Origin: Neobacillus paridis
Lineage (GTDB): Bacteria; Bacillota; Bacilli; Bacillales; Cytobacillaceae
Direction: 5' to 3'
DNA length: 64,000 nt
NCBI RefSeq assembly: GCF_016765675.1
Contig: NZ_JAESWB010000233.1
Coordinates: forward strand, 62,001 to 126,000
The notes below the pieces were generated by a model. The model saw nothing but the letters and a program-made list of their open reading frames with translations. It did not search any database and was not told where the DNA came from. Shown piece by piece: positions 24,729-34,280 of the stretch. The translations under genes were made by a program, and so were the position numbers. The stretch's first letter is position 1. Every line of letters starts with the position of its first letter.

Positions 24729-26273
24729 GTGAATATTGCAAAGTTTGAAGAAAGCATGTATAAACTGGTCGTAGAAACGTCGACAAAGCTTCCGAAGGAT
24801 GTTCGCCGGGCAGTGAAGGCGGCAAAGGAAAAAGAAAATGCTGGCACCAGAGCCGCAATGAGCCTGGCCACGATCACCAATAATATTGCCATGGCCGATG
24901 AGCAAGTGTCGCCAATCTGCCAGGATACTGGTCTGCCAACTTTTAAAATTAAAACTCCTGTTGGCGTAAACCAATTGGAACTGAAAGCGGCGATCAAAAA
25001 CGCGATCGTCCAAGCAACCAAAGATGGAAAGTTACGTCCAAACGCGGTTGATTCCTTAACAGGCAAAAACAGCGGTGATAATCTAGGCGAAGGGGTGCCA
25101 GTTATCAAATTCGATCAGTGGGAAAAAGATTATATCGATGTCCGGCTCATTTTAAAAGGCGGCGGCTGCGAAAACAAGAATATTCAATACAGCCTGCCGT
25201 GTGAATTGGAAGGCCTAGGACGTGCCGGACGCGACCTTGACGGAATTCGCAAATGTATCATGCACTCCGTTTATCAGGCACAAGGTCAAGGCTGTTCCGC
25301 CGGCTTCATCGGCGTCGGTATTGGCGGTGACCGTTCCTCAGGCTATGACTTAGCGAAGGAACAATTATTCCGTCCCGTTGAAGATGTGAACCCTAATGAA
25401 GATCTGCGCAAGCTTGAAGAATATGTAATGGAAAATGCCAACAAACTGGGTATCGGCACAATGGGCTTCGGCGGCGAAGCCACTTTACTGGGTTGTAAAA
25501 TTGGCGCCATGCACCGTATCCCGGCGAGCTTCTTTGTTTCCGTCGCCTACAACTGCTGGGCATTCCGCCGCATGGGCGTAAGCGTTGACCCTGAAACCGG
25601 TGAAATTATCGAATGGGCCTATCAAGATGGTGAATTTATCGACTTTGCAGCTGCTAACGAGGCAGAGAAAGAAACGGCTGCGTCTGGCTCAGAAGACGTG
25701 ATTACTTTGCAAGCCCCGATTACAGAGGAACAAATTCGTTCGTTGAAAGTCGGCGATGTGGTCGAGATTAACGGTTTAATGTACACCGGCCGTGACGCGA
25801 TTCATAAATATTTAAATGATCATGACGCACCGGTTGATTTGAACGGGCAAGTGATTTACCACTGTGGCCCGGTTATGCTGAAGGATAAAGACGGCGTTTG
25901 GCATGTGAAGGCTGCCGGCCCAACAACAAGTATTCGCGAGGAGCCTTATCAGGGTGACATCATGAAGAAATTCGGCATCCGCGCTGTAATCGGTAAAGGC
26001 GGCATGGGTCCGAAGACATTAGCTGCCTTGCAAGAGCACGGTGGTGTGTACTTGAATGCGATCGGCGGCGCTGCTCAATACTATGCTGACTGTATCAAAG
26101 CAGTTGAAGGTGTGGATCTGATGGAATTCGGTATCCCTGAAGCCATGTGGCATCTCCGCGTCAAAGGTTTCCGCGCCGTTGTCACCATGGACTCTCATGG
26201 AAACAGCCTCCATGCTGATGTTGACAAATCCTCTCTGGAAAAACTAGCCCAATTTAAAGAACGGGTATTTTAA
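24729..26273 (+). CDS. fumA: class I (Fe-S) fumarate hydratase
   Basis: 514 aa, GTG start behind AAAGGGAAGGGGA. An alpha-type domain (VSPICQDTGLPTFKIKTPVG, GGGCENKNIQYSLP, GQGCSAGFIGVGIGG) supplies the three Cys ligands of the 4Fe-4S cluster. A beta-type C-terminal domain follows (LKVGDVVEINGLMYTGRDAI, HCGPVMLK, IGKGGM). It hydrates fumarate to L-malate in the TCA cycle and is oxygen-labile, unlike the class II enzyme of B. subtilis. A UUCG-capped terminator follows. Confidence 0.94.
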   Translation: MNIAKFEESMYKLVVETSTKLPKDVRRAVKAAKEKENAGTRAAMSLATITNNIAMADEQVSPICQDTGLPTFKIKTPVGVNQLELKAAIKNAIVQATKDGKLRPNAVDSLTGKNSGDNLGEGVPVIKFDQWEKDYIDVRLILKGGGCENKNIQYSLPCELEGLGRAGRDLDGIRKCIMHSVYQAQGQGCSAGFIGVGIGGDRSSGYDLAKEQLFRPVEDVNPNEDLRKLEEYVMENANKLGIGTMGFGGEATLLGCKIGAMHRIPASFFVSVAYNCWAFRRMGVSVDPETGEIIEWAYQDGEFIDFAAANEAEKETAASGSEDVITLQAPITEEQIRSLKVGDVVEINGLMYTGRDAIHKYLNDHDAPVDLNGQVIYHCGPVMLKDKDGVWHVKAAGPTTSIREEPYQGDIMKKFGIRAVIGKGGMGPKTLAALQEHGGVYLNAIGGAAQYYADCIKAVEGVDLMEFGIPEAMWHLRVKGFRAVVTMDSHGNSLHADVDKSSLEKLAQFKERVF

Positions 26274-26287
26274 ATCAACAAGGTCGG

Positions 26288-26320
26288 ATAGACTTGCCTT
26301 CGGGCGGGTCTATTTTTATT
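26288..26320 (+). terminator. fumarase terminator with UUCG tetraloop
   Basis: ATAGACTTGCC (26288-26298) - TTCG - GGCGGGTCTAT (26303-26313) then TTTTTATTTTA. Confidence 0.9.
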
Positions 26321-26520
26321 TTAGTTGCTAGGATCCAATTTGTCCCAAACTTTGTAAAAAAGGGACGGGAATAGGGGAAATTGTAAGCCTCCCCATGACT
26401 TATCACACGAAGGTGTAACGAAAGGCCGCATTTATCTTCAACCATCGCCACAATCTACCAATTATGTTTTCCCTGATAAAACTAACACTATAAAAAACAA
26501 TTTATCGAGGGGGAAAACAG

Positions 26521-27288
26521 TTGAAAAAAATAATCGTGACGATCATTAGTATGATCGTCCTGTTGCTTCCAAATATTACATACGCAATATCCAATCAGCC
26601 GATTCATTGGGGATTTAAAAAAGCCGTAAACGAGCAGCCGCCGGATGCTGGTGCACAGTACAATGAGATTCTTGCCAAATACGGTGCTTTTTACAAAGGC
26701 GACCCAGGCACAAAGACCTTATACTTAACTTTTGATGCTGGTTATGAAAATGGCTTTATGCCAAAAATTCTTGAGGTATTAAAAAAGGAAAAGGTACCGG
26801 CGACCTTTTTTGTCACAGGTCATTTCTTAGAATCGCAGCCTGAACTGTCGAAACAGATTGTGAAAGAAGGGCATATCATCGGCAATCATTCCTGGAGTCA
26901 TCCGGATTTCACGACAATGAGTGATGCGAAAATTCGCGATGAGCTAGAAAAAGTGAAGGCGAAAACGAGCGAATTAACCGGGCAGAAGGAAATGAAGTAT
27001 TTGCGCCCACCGCGCGGAATTTTTAGCGAAAAGACATTACAGGTTGCAAAAGATGCGGGGTACACACATGTATTCTGGTCACTGGCATTTGTCGATTGGA
27101 ACATTAACCAACAAAGAGGCTGGCAATACGCTTATGACAATATCATGAGACAAATTCATCCAGGCTGCGTGCTGCTATTGCATTCCGTCTCCAAAGATAA
27201 TGCCGATGCCTTGGAAAAAGCCATCCAAGATTTGAAAAAGAAGGGCTATGAATTCAAAAGCCTTGACCATATTACGAAGAAAAAGTAA
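26521..27288 (+). CDS. pdaA: delta-lactam-biosynthetic de-N-acetylase PdaA
   Basis: 255 aa. TTG start behind GAGGGGGAAAAC. Signal peptide about 1-22. A NodB-type CE4 domain carries TFDAGYENGFMPKILEVLKK (catalytic/metal Asp), GHIIGNHSWSHPDFT (His pair), LRPPRGIFSE and LLHSVSKDN. PdaA deacetylates muramic acid so that muramic delta-lactam can form in the spore cortex, needed for germination. The DAGYEN form of motif 1 is the PdaA-specific variant of NodB's DDG. Confidence 0.93.
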   Translation: MKKIIVTIISMIVLLLPNITYAISNQPIHWGFKKAVNEQPPDAGAQYNEILAKYGAFYKGDPGTKTLYLTFDAGYENGFMPKILEVLKKEKVPATFFVTGHFLESQPELSKQIVKEGHIIGNHSWSHPDFTTMSDAKIRDELEKVKAKTSELTGQKEMKYLRPPRGIFSEKTLQVAKDAGYTHVFWSLAFVDWNINQQRGWQYAYDNIMRQIHPGCVLLLHSVSKDNADALEKAIQDLKKKGYEFKSLDHITKKK

Positions 27289-27289
27289 C

Positions 27290-27318
27290 ACCGGATTTCA
27301 GCGAAGTCCGGTCTTTTT
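27290..27318 (+). terminator. terminator of pdaA
   Basis: ACCGGA...TCCGGT stem with a loop containing GCGA, then CTTTTT. Confidence 0.8.
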
Positions 27319-27453
27319 ATGGCCAATTATACAAAAATTATTATCCATAATCAGTTTATTATTTACACAATTCAAAAATCATATTATCCTAAGGATACCC
27401 TTAGTTAGTTGCAACCTTCCATTATTTCAAAATAAAGGTTTGAGGAGTTTTTT

Positions 27454-28695
27454 ATGTCTATTTATTACAAGGTTGTATTATTTCAAGTATTAATTATCCT
27501 CTTTCCTATGCTCGTTTATCATTTATTTTTTAATGAAAATGAACGTGACCGGAGAAAGCCTCATTCAAAACTGACCATCATTCAGCTCATCATACTAATT
27601 CTAGCGATGTCCTTTCCTATTAAATTTGCTGAAGGGTATGTTTATGACTTTAGAATTATTCCCTTTATGATTTCATTTATCTATGGGGGAACTATACCAG
27701 GATTAATAACTTGGGTCGTGTTGATGATTTATCGATTTATCATTGGGGGTGATGGATTTACCGTCGTCCTCATCAATTATTCGCTCACCTGCGTTTTATT
27801 AATTCTTACAGGGAAGAAAATTGCCTCGTTTCATAAGAAGCACAAACTGGTGTTTATTAGTTTAGTGTTTTGGACGAATACTTTTATTGTGATGCTAACA
27901 TTATTCACCAAAAATCAAAGTTCACAAATCAGCTTTATGTTAATTTTCTACACTATCACCTGGGTGTGCTTAATGCTGGTTGTCTTTGTGATTGAAAATG
28001 TCAATCAGCAAATGATGATCCGTGAAAAACTACAAAGAGATGAAAAGTTAAATGTAGTCAGTCAACTGGCAGCTTCCGTGGCTCATGAAGTGAGGAATCC
28101 ATTGACTTCAGTACGCGGCTTTCTGCAGTTGATGTCCGATGATAACAATTTACAGGAATCGCAAAAATCGTATATTCGGATTGCCTTGAATGAACTGGAA
28201 CATGCCCAATCCATCATCAATGATTACCTATCATTAGCGAAGCCAAATACGGAAGAGCTAACTTCGATCAATATTTCGGATGAAGTTAAGAAAACATTGG
28301 CACTTATGAAGTCTTACTCGAATATCCAAAATATTACGATTGAAACCGATATTCAAGATTCTCTTTATGTGAAGGGAAACAGAGGGGAAATGAAGCAGCT
28401 TTTAGTCAATATCATCAAAAACGGCATTGAAGCGATGACTACCGAGGGAGTTTTGACCGTCCGCGCCTTCGAAAAGGACGGCCTGATATCGATTGACATT
28501 AGTGATACTGGCAAAGGAATGACAGCGAATCAAATAGAAAAACTTGGTACTCCTTTCTACACGACAAAAGAAAAAGGCACCGGTGTCGGACTCACCATTT
28601 CGTACCAACTTATCCAAGCAATGAAAGGCAGGGTCAACGTCGAAAGCGAACCCGGAATCGGCACAACCTTCACCATCCAATTTCCAAGCGCATAA
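27454..28695 (+). CDS. membrane sensor histidine kinase, KinB/KinD-like
   Basis: 413 aa. About six membrane helices (1-185) with the FAEGYVYDFRIIPFMISFIYGG block of 5TM (5TMR-LYT) sensor domains. A HisKA domain (ASVAHEVRNPLTSVRGFLQL, phospho-His) and HATPase_c (NIIKNGIEAM, DTGKGM, GTGVGLTISYQLIQAMKG) follow. No partner regulator is adjacent, typical of orphan sporulation kinases feeding Spo0F. The phosphorelay role is inference. Confidence 0.82.
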   Translation: MSIYYKVVLFQVLIILFPMLVYHLFFNENERDRRKPHSKLTIIQLIILILAMSFPIKFAEGYVYDFRIIPFMISFIYGGTIPGLITWVVLMIYRFIIGGDGFTVVLINYSLTCVLLILTGKKIASFHKKHKLVFISLVFWTNTFIVMLTLFTKNQSSQISFMLIFYTITWVCLMLVVFVIENVNQQMMIREKLQRDEKLNVVSQLAASVAHEVRNPLTSVRGFLQLMSDDNNLQESQKSYIRIALNELEHAQSIINDYLSLAKPNTEELTSINISDEVKKTLALMKSYSNIQNITIETDIQDSLYVKGNRGEMKQLLVNIIKNGIEAMTTEGVLTVRAFEKDGLISIDISDTGKGMTANQIEKLGTPFYTTKEKGTGVGLTISYQLIQAMKGRVNVESEPGIGTTFTIQFPSA

Positions 28696-28712
28696 CAAGG
28701 CGCTTTTTTGTT
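28688..28712 (+). terminator. terminator of the kinase gene
   Basis: AGCGC...GGCGCT stem at the stop codon, followed by TTTTTTG. Confidence 0.65.
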
Positions 28713-28758
28713 TTTGATGCCATTTTTTGGTTCCTTTTATTGCCTTCACCCTCCCGTA

Positions 28759-28842
28759 CCATTTTGATGCCCCGCCATTTTGATGCCTCGCCATTTTAGT
28801 GCTTCTCCATTTTGGCGCCTCTCCATTTTGGTGCCTGACACC
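28759..28842. repeat. 16-bp tandem repeat, five units, ending in a GGTGCCTGACACC palindrome
   Basis: Units of form CCATTTTGATGCCCCG start at 28759, 28775, 28791, 28807 and 28823 with an exact 16-bp period and small changes. The last unit merges with GGTGCCTGACACC (28830-28842), the same word found in the liaR terminator. Confidence 0.9.
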
Positions 28843-28943
28843 ATTCGTGGACATTTGTCTTCCTGTAGTGGACACATTTTCTACCAATTATCGATTTTTG
28901 ATTGTTTCGTGTTATAATCGGGGAAAAAGGATGGAATGATTCT

Positions 28944-29810
28944 GTGTGGGAAGAAACAATAAAGATAGATGGTCCTTATAATTTTGATAGTGTATTGGAT
29001 AGGCATCAGCCTGATCCACTGAAGCAGGTAAACCTGGAGCAAAGGTCGATTCGGGTGCCGATATTTATTGATGACCGGCCACATGTGGTCGATGTAAAGG
29101 CTATTGGCACAATTGACCAGCCGGCATTCCATCTTTCCGGAAAAAGTGAAGCCGATAAAGCAGCGCTAATTCAGCGCATCGCCGAGATTTTTCAATGGAA
29201 TGTTCCATTAAAGCGGATCCACCAGTATTTTCAACAGACCGACTTAAAAGAAATTTTCCAGACCTTTATCGGGACACCGCTTATACTGGATTTCGATCTA
29301 TTTGGAAGTATAACCAAATGTATTATTCATCAGCAAATTAATATGAAATTTGCCTATACGTTAACGGAGGGATTTGTTAAAACATTTGGCTTTGAAATAG
29401 ATGGTCTATGGTTTAATCCACAGCCGGAGACAGTTGCTACTTTAACAGTGGAACAACTGCGCGAAATAAAAATGAGCGGCAGGAAGGCAGAATACATCAT
29501 TGGCTTTGCCAGGGAAATTGTCGATCATGGATTAGATCTGGAAGCTTTAAAAAGGGAATCGGATGAGGAAATTTTTCATCGGTTGACTAAAGTGCGCGGA
29601 ATCGGCAAGTGGACGGTAGAAAATTTTCTTCTCTTTGGACTGGGCCGCCCCAATCTTTTTCCAATGGCAGACATCGGAATTCAAAATGCGCTTAAAAAAC
29701 TGTACCAGCTTGAACGAAAACCGACTAATGAAGAAATGGCACACTATATAAAAGGATGGGAGCCATACTTAAGCTATGCTTCGTTATATTTATGGCGCAG
29801 CATTGAATAA
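28944..29810 (+). CDS. DNA-3-methyladenine glycosylase II (AlkA/YfjP-like)
   Basis: 288 aa from GTG 28944, close to B. subtilis YfjP (287). An upstream TATAAT (28913-28918) would fall in the coding region if the frame began at 28902. The helix-hairpin-helix plus catalytic-Asp motif is LTKVRGIGKWTVENFLLFGL...PNLFPMADIGIQ, with Asp in MAD. It excises alkylated bases in base-excision repair. It lies 12 bp before rlmCD, probably co-transcribed as yfjP-yfjO. Confidence 0.9.
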   Translation: MWEETIKIDGPYNFDSVLDRHQPDPLKQVNLEQRSIRVPIFIDDRPHVVDVKAIGTIDQPAFHLSGKSEADKAALIQRIAEIFQWNVPLKRIHQYFQQTDLKEIFQTFIGTPLILDFDLFGSITKCIIHQQINMKFAYTLTEGFVKTFGFEIDGLWFNPQPETVATLTVEQLREIKMSGRKAEYIIGFAREIVDHGLDLEALKRESDEEIFHRLTKVRGIGKWTVENFLLFGLGRPNLFPMADIGIQNALKKLYQLERKPTNEEMAHYIKGWEPYLSYASLYLWRSIE

Positions 29811-29822
29811 TTTGGAGTGAAC

Positions 29823-31214
29823 ATGATGAAAACAGAAGCAGCAATCAAAATCGAACCAAAGCAGACATTCCCGTTGACGATTAAACGGCTTGGGATTAAT
29901 GGCGAAGGCGTCGGTTATTTTAAAAAACAAGTTGTCTTTGTGCCTGGGGCCCTTCCAGGTGAAGAAGTAGTGGTTGAGGCTACGAAAATTCATTCGAAAT
30001 ATGCCGAAGCCAGGATCAAAAAAATCCGTATCAAGTCACCTCATCGGGTAAGGCCGCTTTGTCCGATTTATGAGCAATGCGGCGGCTGTCAACTGCAGCA
30101 TCTTGCTTATAGCCAGCAGCTCAAGGAAAAACGGGATATTGTGATCCAAGCACTTGAACGCCATACAAAGCTCACACTGGAAAAACTTGATATCCGCGAA
30201 ACAATAGGGATGGAAAATCCTTGGGGTTACCGGAATAAAAGCAGCTTTCAAGTTGGTGAAAAAGATGGTAAACTGCTCGCCGGTCTATATGGTCTCAATT
30301 CGCATCAGTTAATCGATATCGACCAATGCGCGGTGCAACATCCACAAACAACTGAAGCAACAGCTGTGGTAAAGCGAATTTTACAAGACCTGCACATCCC
30401 CATCTATAATGAAAAAACGTGGAAAGGGATTGTCCGCACGATTGTTACCCGTGTAGGAGTGCAAACAGGCGAACTGCAGGTGGTCTTAATTACTTCCCAA
30501 AAAGAACTGCCGAAAAAGGCTCTTATTATTGCGGAAATTCAAAAGCGACTTCCTCGGGTAAAATCGATTGTGCAAAACATCAATGGTGAAAAAACATCAC
30601 TAATTTTTGGCGAAGAAACGGTGAAGCTTGCGGGTGAAGATTTTATCCAGGAAACATTAGGCGATTTGCAATTTGAGTTATCCGCAAGAACGTTCTTCCA
30701 GTTAAATCCGGCGCAAACCCTAAAACTTTATAATGAAGTAAAAAAAGCAGCAGATCTTACAGGAACAGAAAAAGTGCTTGATGCTTATTGTGGCGTCGGG
30801 ACGATCGGGTTATGGCTCGCCGATCAGGCTGCAGAAGTCCGCGGCATGGACGTGATCTCGGAATCGATTGAAGACGCCAAGAAAAATGCAAAACGCCATG
30901 GATTCACCAATACGAAATATGTCCCGGGAAAAGCAGAAGAAGTCTTGCCAAAATGGGTAAAAAAAGGCTGGAAGCCCGATGTAGTGGTGGTGGACCCGCC
31001 GCGAACAGGCCTCGACAGTCAGCTGCTGCAAACGATATTGCAGGTTGAACCAAAAAAGTTAATCTATGTTTCTTGCAACCCATCTACGTTGGCGAAGGAT
31101 ATACAAGTGCTAAGTAAGAATTATGATGTGAAATACATCCAGCCGGTGGATATGTTTCCACATACGAGCCATGTGGAATGTATCTCGCAACTCATTTTAA
31201 AGAAAGGCAACTAA
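29823..31214 (+). CDS. rlmCD: 23S rRNA (uracil-C5)-methyltransferase RlmCD/RumA family
   Basis: 463 aa. An N-terminal TRAM domain (about 10-65) precedes Fe-S Cys residues in [20 protein letters not shown]. The SAM-binding motif is [15 protein letters not shown], with the DPPRTGLD motif and catalytic Cys in [12 protein letters not shown]. It methylates U747/U1939-type positions in 23S rRNA. The ATG at 29823 or 29826 fits the TTGGAGTG RBS. Its 3' end forms half of a terminator and abuts a serine recombinase, suggesting this locus is an integration site. Confidence 0.94.
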   Translation: MMKTEAAIKIEPKQTFPLTIKRLGINGEGVGYFKKQVVFVPGALPGEEVVVEATKIHSKYAEARIKKIRIKSPHRVRPLCPIYEQCGGCQLQHLAYSQQLKEKRDIVIQALERHTKLTLEKLDIRETIGMENPWGYRNKSSFQVGEKDGKLLAGLYGLNSHQLIDIDQCAVQHPQTTEATAVVKRILQDLHIPIYNEKTWKGIVRTIVTRVGVQTGELQVVLITSQKELPKKALIIAEIQKRLPRVKSIVQNINGEKTSLIFGEETVKLAGEDFIQETLGDLQFELSARTFFQLNPAQTLKLYNEVKKAADLTGTEKVLDAYCGVGTIGLWLADQAAEVRGMDVISESIEDAKKNAKRHGFTNTKYVPGKAEEVLPKWVKKGWKPDVVVVDPPRTGLDSQLLQTILQVEPKKLIYVSCNPSTLAKDIQVLSKNYDVKYIQPVDMFPHTSHVECISQLILKKGN

Positions 31215-31236
31215 CCCATTGGGCGTTGCCTTCTTA
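31204..31236 (+). terminator. terminator at the rlmCD stop
   Basis: AAGGCAAC (31204-31211) / GTTGCCTT (31225-31232) spanning the stop codon. It overlaps the 3' end of the convergent recombinase gene. Confidence 0.75.
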
Positions 31237-32718
31237 CGTTTCTTGCAGCGGATTAACAAAGTTGTATTGAATGTGGACGGTGCCATCATTCTTACATGTG
31301 ATCTTCTCTACCAGGGAATGAAGGACCTGCGGCGTCAATTCCGTTAAGTTGAGGACGTCTTTTAATTTTTTGCCGATATTAATGGCGTAATCCTCATTGT
31401 CGTATTCCTGTAGTTTCTCATTAAGTTCGGTTTTTTTGGTTTGAAGGTCCTTAATCTTGCTGTCCGTTAATTCTCGATATTCAACCAAATCTTCTTTTGA
31501 AATGACATATTCAGTATAGAGGTCTACATATTCGAGCTTTTTGTTTCTTAATTTATCTATTTCGGATTGGGCCTTTTCTAGCTCTTTTAAAACGTTCCGC
31601 TTTTTTACATTAAGCTTATTTAATAGAGAGTTTAAGAAGGTCTCTCCCTTTAGAGAGTTAAACAGTGCTTTTAAGTCCTCCATAATCACATGCATAAGCT
31701 CTTTTTCCCGAACGGCCACCTTGTTAAGACAAAAGGTATCACCATGTCTAATGTTTCCGCCGCAGCGGTATCCCTTTTGATTGGCTTTTAACCACATGCC
31801 TTTTTGACATTCTTCGCAATAAAGAATGTTGGTAAAAAGGTGTTTCTTCGGAGTGGTAGCTGTTCTTGTACGGTTTTCTATCATCACCTGTACGGCATTA
31901 AAGGTTTCATTTGGAATGATCGCTTCGTGGGTATTTTCGATAATCACGACACCGTCATCGCTTAACTCTCTCCGTTTAGAAGAGGTCACGGAAATCGTTT
32001 CTGTCCGGTTCTGGACAAGATCACCGCAGTAATGAGGGTTATTCAAGATATTCTTGACACCGGAAGCATGCCATAAGTTCGAAGCGTTCGTCTTATTAGC
32101 CGCTTGTGAAGGAGTAAGAACACCCTCCGTTGTTAATGTTTTCGCGATTGTATCCATTCCAGTACCGTCTAAATACTCTTGGAAAATCCGTCTGACAATG
32201 TCCGGTGAGTTATCATTTCTTATTTTAAGAATTCCATTTTCACAATTGTATCCGTATGGAGGATTTGAGCCGACAAACAGTCCCCGTTGTGCTTTTACCT
32301 TTTTAGCTTGTTTGTTACGGCGGCTGCTGTTAGCTGATTCATTTTCATAAAGCCAGGCAAATAATCCGAAGTTCTGAACATTTCCTTCCACACTGTTAAT
32401 AGAGCCGTCCAGACAAACTAAATGAATGCCATTTTCCTGCCATAAGTTCCAAAGTTCATAGGAAAGTTGTCCGTTCCGAGCTATCCGTGATAACTCTTTT
32501 GTTACAATGACGTCAAACATTCCAGCTTTTCCGGCTTCAATTAGAACCCTTAGCCCGGGCCGGTTTCTTTTGGTACCAGACTTTTTGTCTGTGAATACCT
32601 TAACGATTTCCCAATTTTGTTGGGCTGCGTAATTAGTATAAATGTCAATTTGGTTGTCAATCGATGTCCTTTGTGAATCCATTTCCGTTGAAACACGAGC
32701 ATATACTGCACATCTCAT
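31234..32718 (-). CDS. large serine recombinase
   Basis: 494 aa. The catalytic domain starts CAVYARVSTEMDSQRTSIDN (nucleophile Ser in RVST) and continues with TKELSRIARN. A Recombinase domain follows (YGYN...IVRRIFQEYLDGTGMDTIA), then a zinc ribbon (LYCEECQKGMW...RCGG...CLNK), a coiled coil (about 380-460) and a C-terminal IQYNF strand. It catalyses site-specific integration or excision. It overlaps the upstream 53-aa gene by ATGA. Its position 20 bp from the rlmCD stop marks the left boundary of the accessory region. Confidence 0.93.
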   Translation of the reverse strand: MRCAVYARVSTEMDSQRTSIDNQIDIYTNYAAQQNWEIVKVFTDKKSGTKRNRPGLRVLIEAGKAGMFDVIVTKELSRIARNGQLSYELWNLWQENGIHLVCLDGSINSVEGNVQNFGLFAWLYENESANSSRRNKQAKKVKAQRGLFVGSNPPYGYNCENGILKIRNDNSPDIVRRIFQEYLDGTGMDTIAKTLTTEGVLTPSQAANKTNASNLWHASGVKNILNNPHYCGDLVQNRTETISVTSSKRRELSDDGVVIIENTHEAIIPNETFNAVQVMIENRTRTATTPKKHLFTNILYCEECQKGMWLKANQKGYRCGGNIRHGDTFCLNKVAVREKELMHVIMEDLKALFNSLKGETFLNSLLNKLNVKKRNVLKELEKAQSEIDKLRNKKLEYVDLYTEYVISKEDLVEYRELTDSKIKDLQTKKTELNEKLQEYDNEDYAINIGKKLKDVLNLTELTPQVLHSLVEKITCKNDGTVHIQYNFVNPLQET

Positions 32719-32876
32719 GCACAATCACCACCTAGAGCAATTTTTTCATGAGATGCTGGTGAGTTTACTGTCTTATTATTGACGAATCTTTCCAGTTCTA
32801 ATTCAACGAGTTGTTGTAGAATCCGCTGCAGATTCACACCTTTATTTGGTGAAGCATATGATCGAATAACTTTCAT
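32715..32876 (-). CDS. 53-aa protein coupled to the serine recombinase
   Basis: ATG 32876 has GGGAGAGG upstream. The frame ends in an ATGA overlap with the recombinase start, so translation is coupled. The sequence (MKVIRSYASPNKGVNLQRIL, then QQLVELELERFVNN) is a basic amphipathic helix. It may be an accessory factor, such as a directionality or DNA-binding helper, but no family is recognised. Confidence 0.6.
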   Translation of the reverse strand: MKVIRSYASPNKGVNLQRILQQLVELELERFVNNKTVNSPASHEKIALGGDCA

Positions 32877-33460
32877 TTAATTTCCTCTCCCTTGATGTTT
32901 GTCTATGATGTATAAATTTCGGTATTGTGACCATACTAAGAATGTTTTTCTGTTATTTATCCATATTGGTATAATTCCTCCTGAAGTTTAATTTGATTTC
33001 GGCAGTTCATCCACCGACAGGAAGAAACATAACCATTACAGAAATAAATTCAATAGGTAATATGTAGAATAAATGGAAAAGGTGGACAGTGTCCTAGATA
33101 TAAAATTTAATATTTATATGTGGTCATAAAGCTGGCTATCAACCGAACAAGGAACCAAAGGATGTGTATATCAAGCTAAGTGCGAGTTGCAAATATGTAA
33201 GGAAAGATGATTTATTTAAGGCACTTTTCATTGTAGGCGTGTTTATTTGTTGGTTGTAATTATCCTTCCAAAACAGATTGGAGGGGATATATACTTTTAG
33301 GTTATGCGGGTTACTGACTATGAAAATACTCCACCCCTATCCCCAGAAAACAAGAGATTCTTGATTCAAGGGACAGAGGCAGTGGTATTTATCAAAGGGT
33401 ATATACTTTAGTGCGAAGCTGGGAACCCGGATGCTGCTGCTGTTTAATACCTGAATTTCT

Positions 33461-33661
33461 TCATCTTGTCATTTGCTTTAAGTTAAAGCATATGCAGTTT
33501 CGCCCGCATATATTGTGACAAGCACCATTGGCCGTAACCAATCGAAACTCCACCGAACCGTTACTTACAAGGAGCCGTTCCCGCTCCTTCTCCAGCAATC
33601 CAGCCCAAACAGCAGAAAGACCTTGATTAATGATTGCTAGTGCTGATTTTCTTTGTCGCAT
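33461..33661 (-). CDS. possible 66-aa small protein
   Basis: ATG with AGGTGA 9 nt upstream. The helical basic N-terminus (MRQRKSALAIINQGLSAVWA) is followed by a C-terminal part with three Cys (CHNICGRNCICF). No family recognised. The RBS and Cys cluster favour a gene; isolation in gene-poor DNA argues against. Confidence 0.35.
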   Translation of the reverse strand: MRQRKSALAIINQGLSAVWAGLLEKERERLLVSNGSVEFRLVTANGACHNICGRNCICFNLKQMTR

Positions 33662-33993
33662 CGGCTCAGCTCACCTGACCTCTTATTTAGCGTGACTTAA
33701 GGGCATTTCCCACGGTTATCCTGTTCGTAGTTCTTTCATGTCGAACACTACCAAACGACAGCTTTTTGACAGAGGGTGGCATCTCTAGCCCTTTTGGGGA
33801 TTTATCTCAAATATTGTGACTTTAATAAAACCTTTTCAGAAAAAGTATGCAACATTTTATTATTATGAATTTACTTTAGAGGAAGTTTTAACCTAGAATG
33901 GTTAATGGTTTAAATGAGGAATTTGCAAATATATCCACAAAATGGCTATAATGAAATAACATAAATTGCAGTGGCTTATATAAGCTACCAAGT

Positions 33994-34036
33994 AAGAAAC
34001 CCTTCAAACTGGTTGGTGTGAAGGGCTTCTTTTTTG
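33994..34036 (+). terminator. orphan terminator
   Basis: AAGAAACCCTTCA pairs with TGAAGGGCTTCTT around a short loop, then TTTTTG. No complete plus-strand gene ends near it, consistent with lost upstream sequence. Confidence 0.75.
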
Positions 34037-34280
34037 TTTGAGATAATTAGCTATGATTGCTTTTAGGTTGAGGATAAATCCGATTCGGCAGCAATAGTAA
34101 AAATATAACTCATATTATTCATATATGCATAAATATTAGCTGTTATTGTGGGGCACTTATTCAAGTAACTGGGTTAGTTAAAGAAGTTTATAAAGAAAAA
34201 ACCAACTTTAAAAAGGTGGTCTGTAATTTAAATCTGTTCGTTTTATTTAATTTCATCTGTAGTCTGATGTTTAACATTAA

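Larger units (their letters stand above)
32880..34270. other. 1.4-kb gene-poor mobile-region DNA
   Basis: Only one plausible short gene (33461-33661) is seen. A stop-free plus-strand tail at about 33105-33258 (CGHKAGYQPNKEPKDVYIKL, ending ICWL) has no start and looks like a gene fragment of unknown origin. The remainder (33260-33460 and 33665-33985) shows nothing recognisable. Confidence 0.4.

Noticed and set aside
28402-28887. 161-codon minus-strand frame with repeated RHQNG/KWRSTK-like words
   Set aside because: The apparent peptide repeats are only the 16-bp DNA repeat read in frame, and the rest is antisense to the kinase gene; no RBS.
31234-32718. Skin-like (SpoIVCA) sporulation recombinase
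   Set aside because: It is a large serine recombinase, but it does not interrupt a sporulation gene; it adjoins rlmCD.
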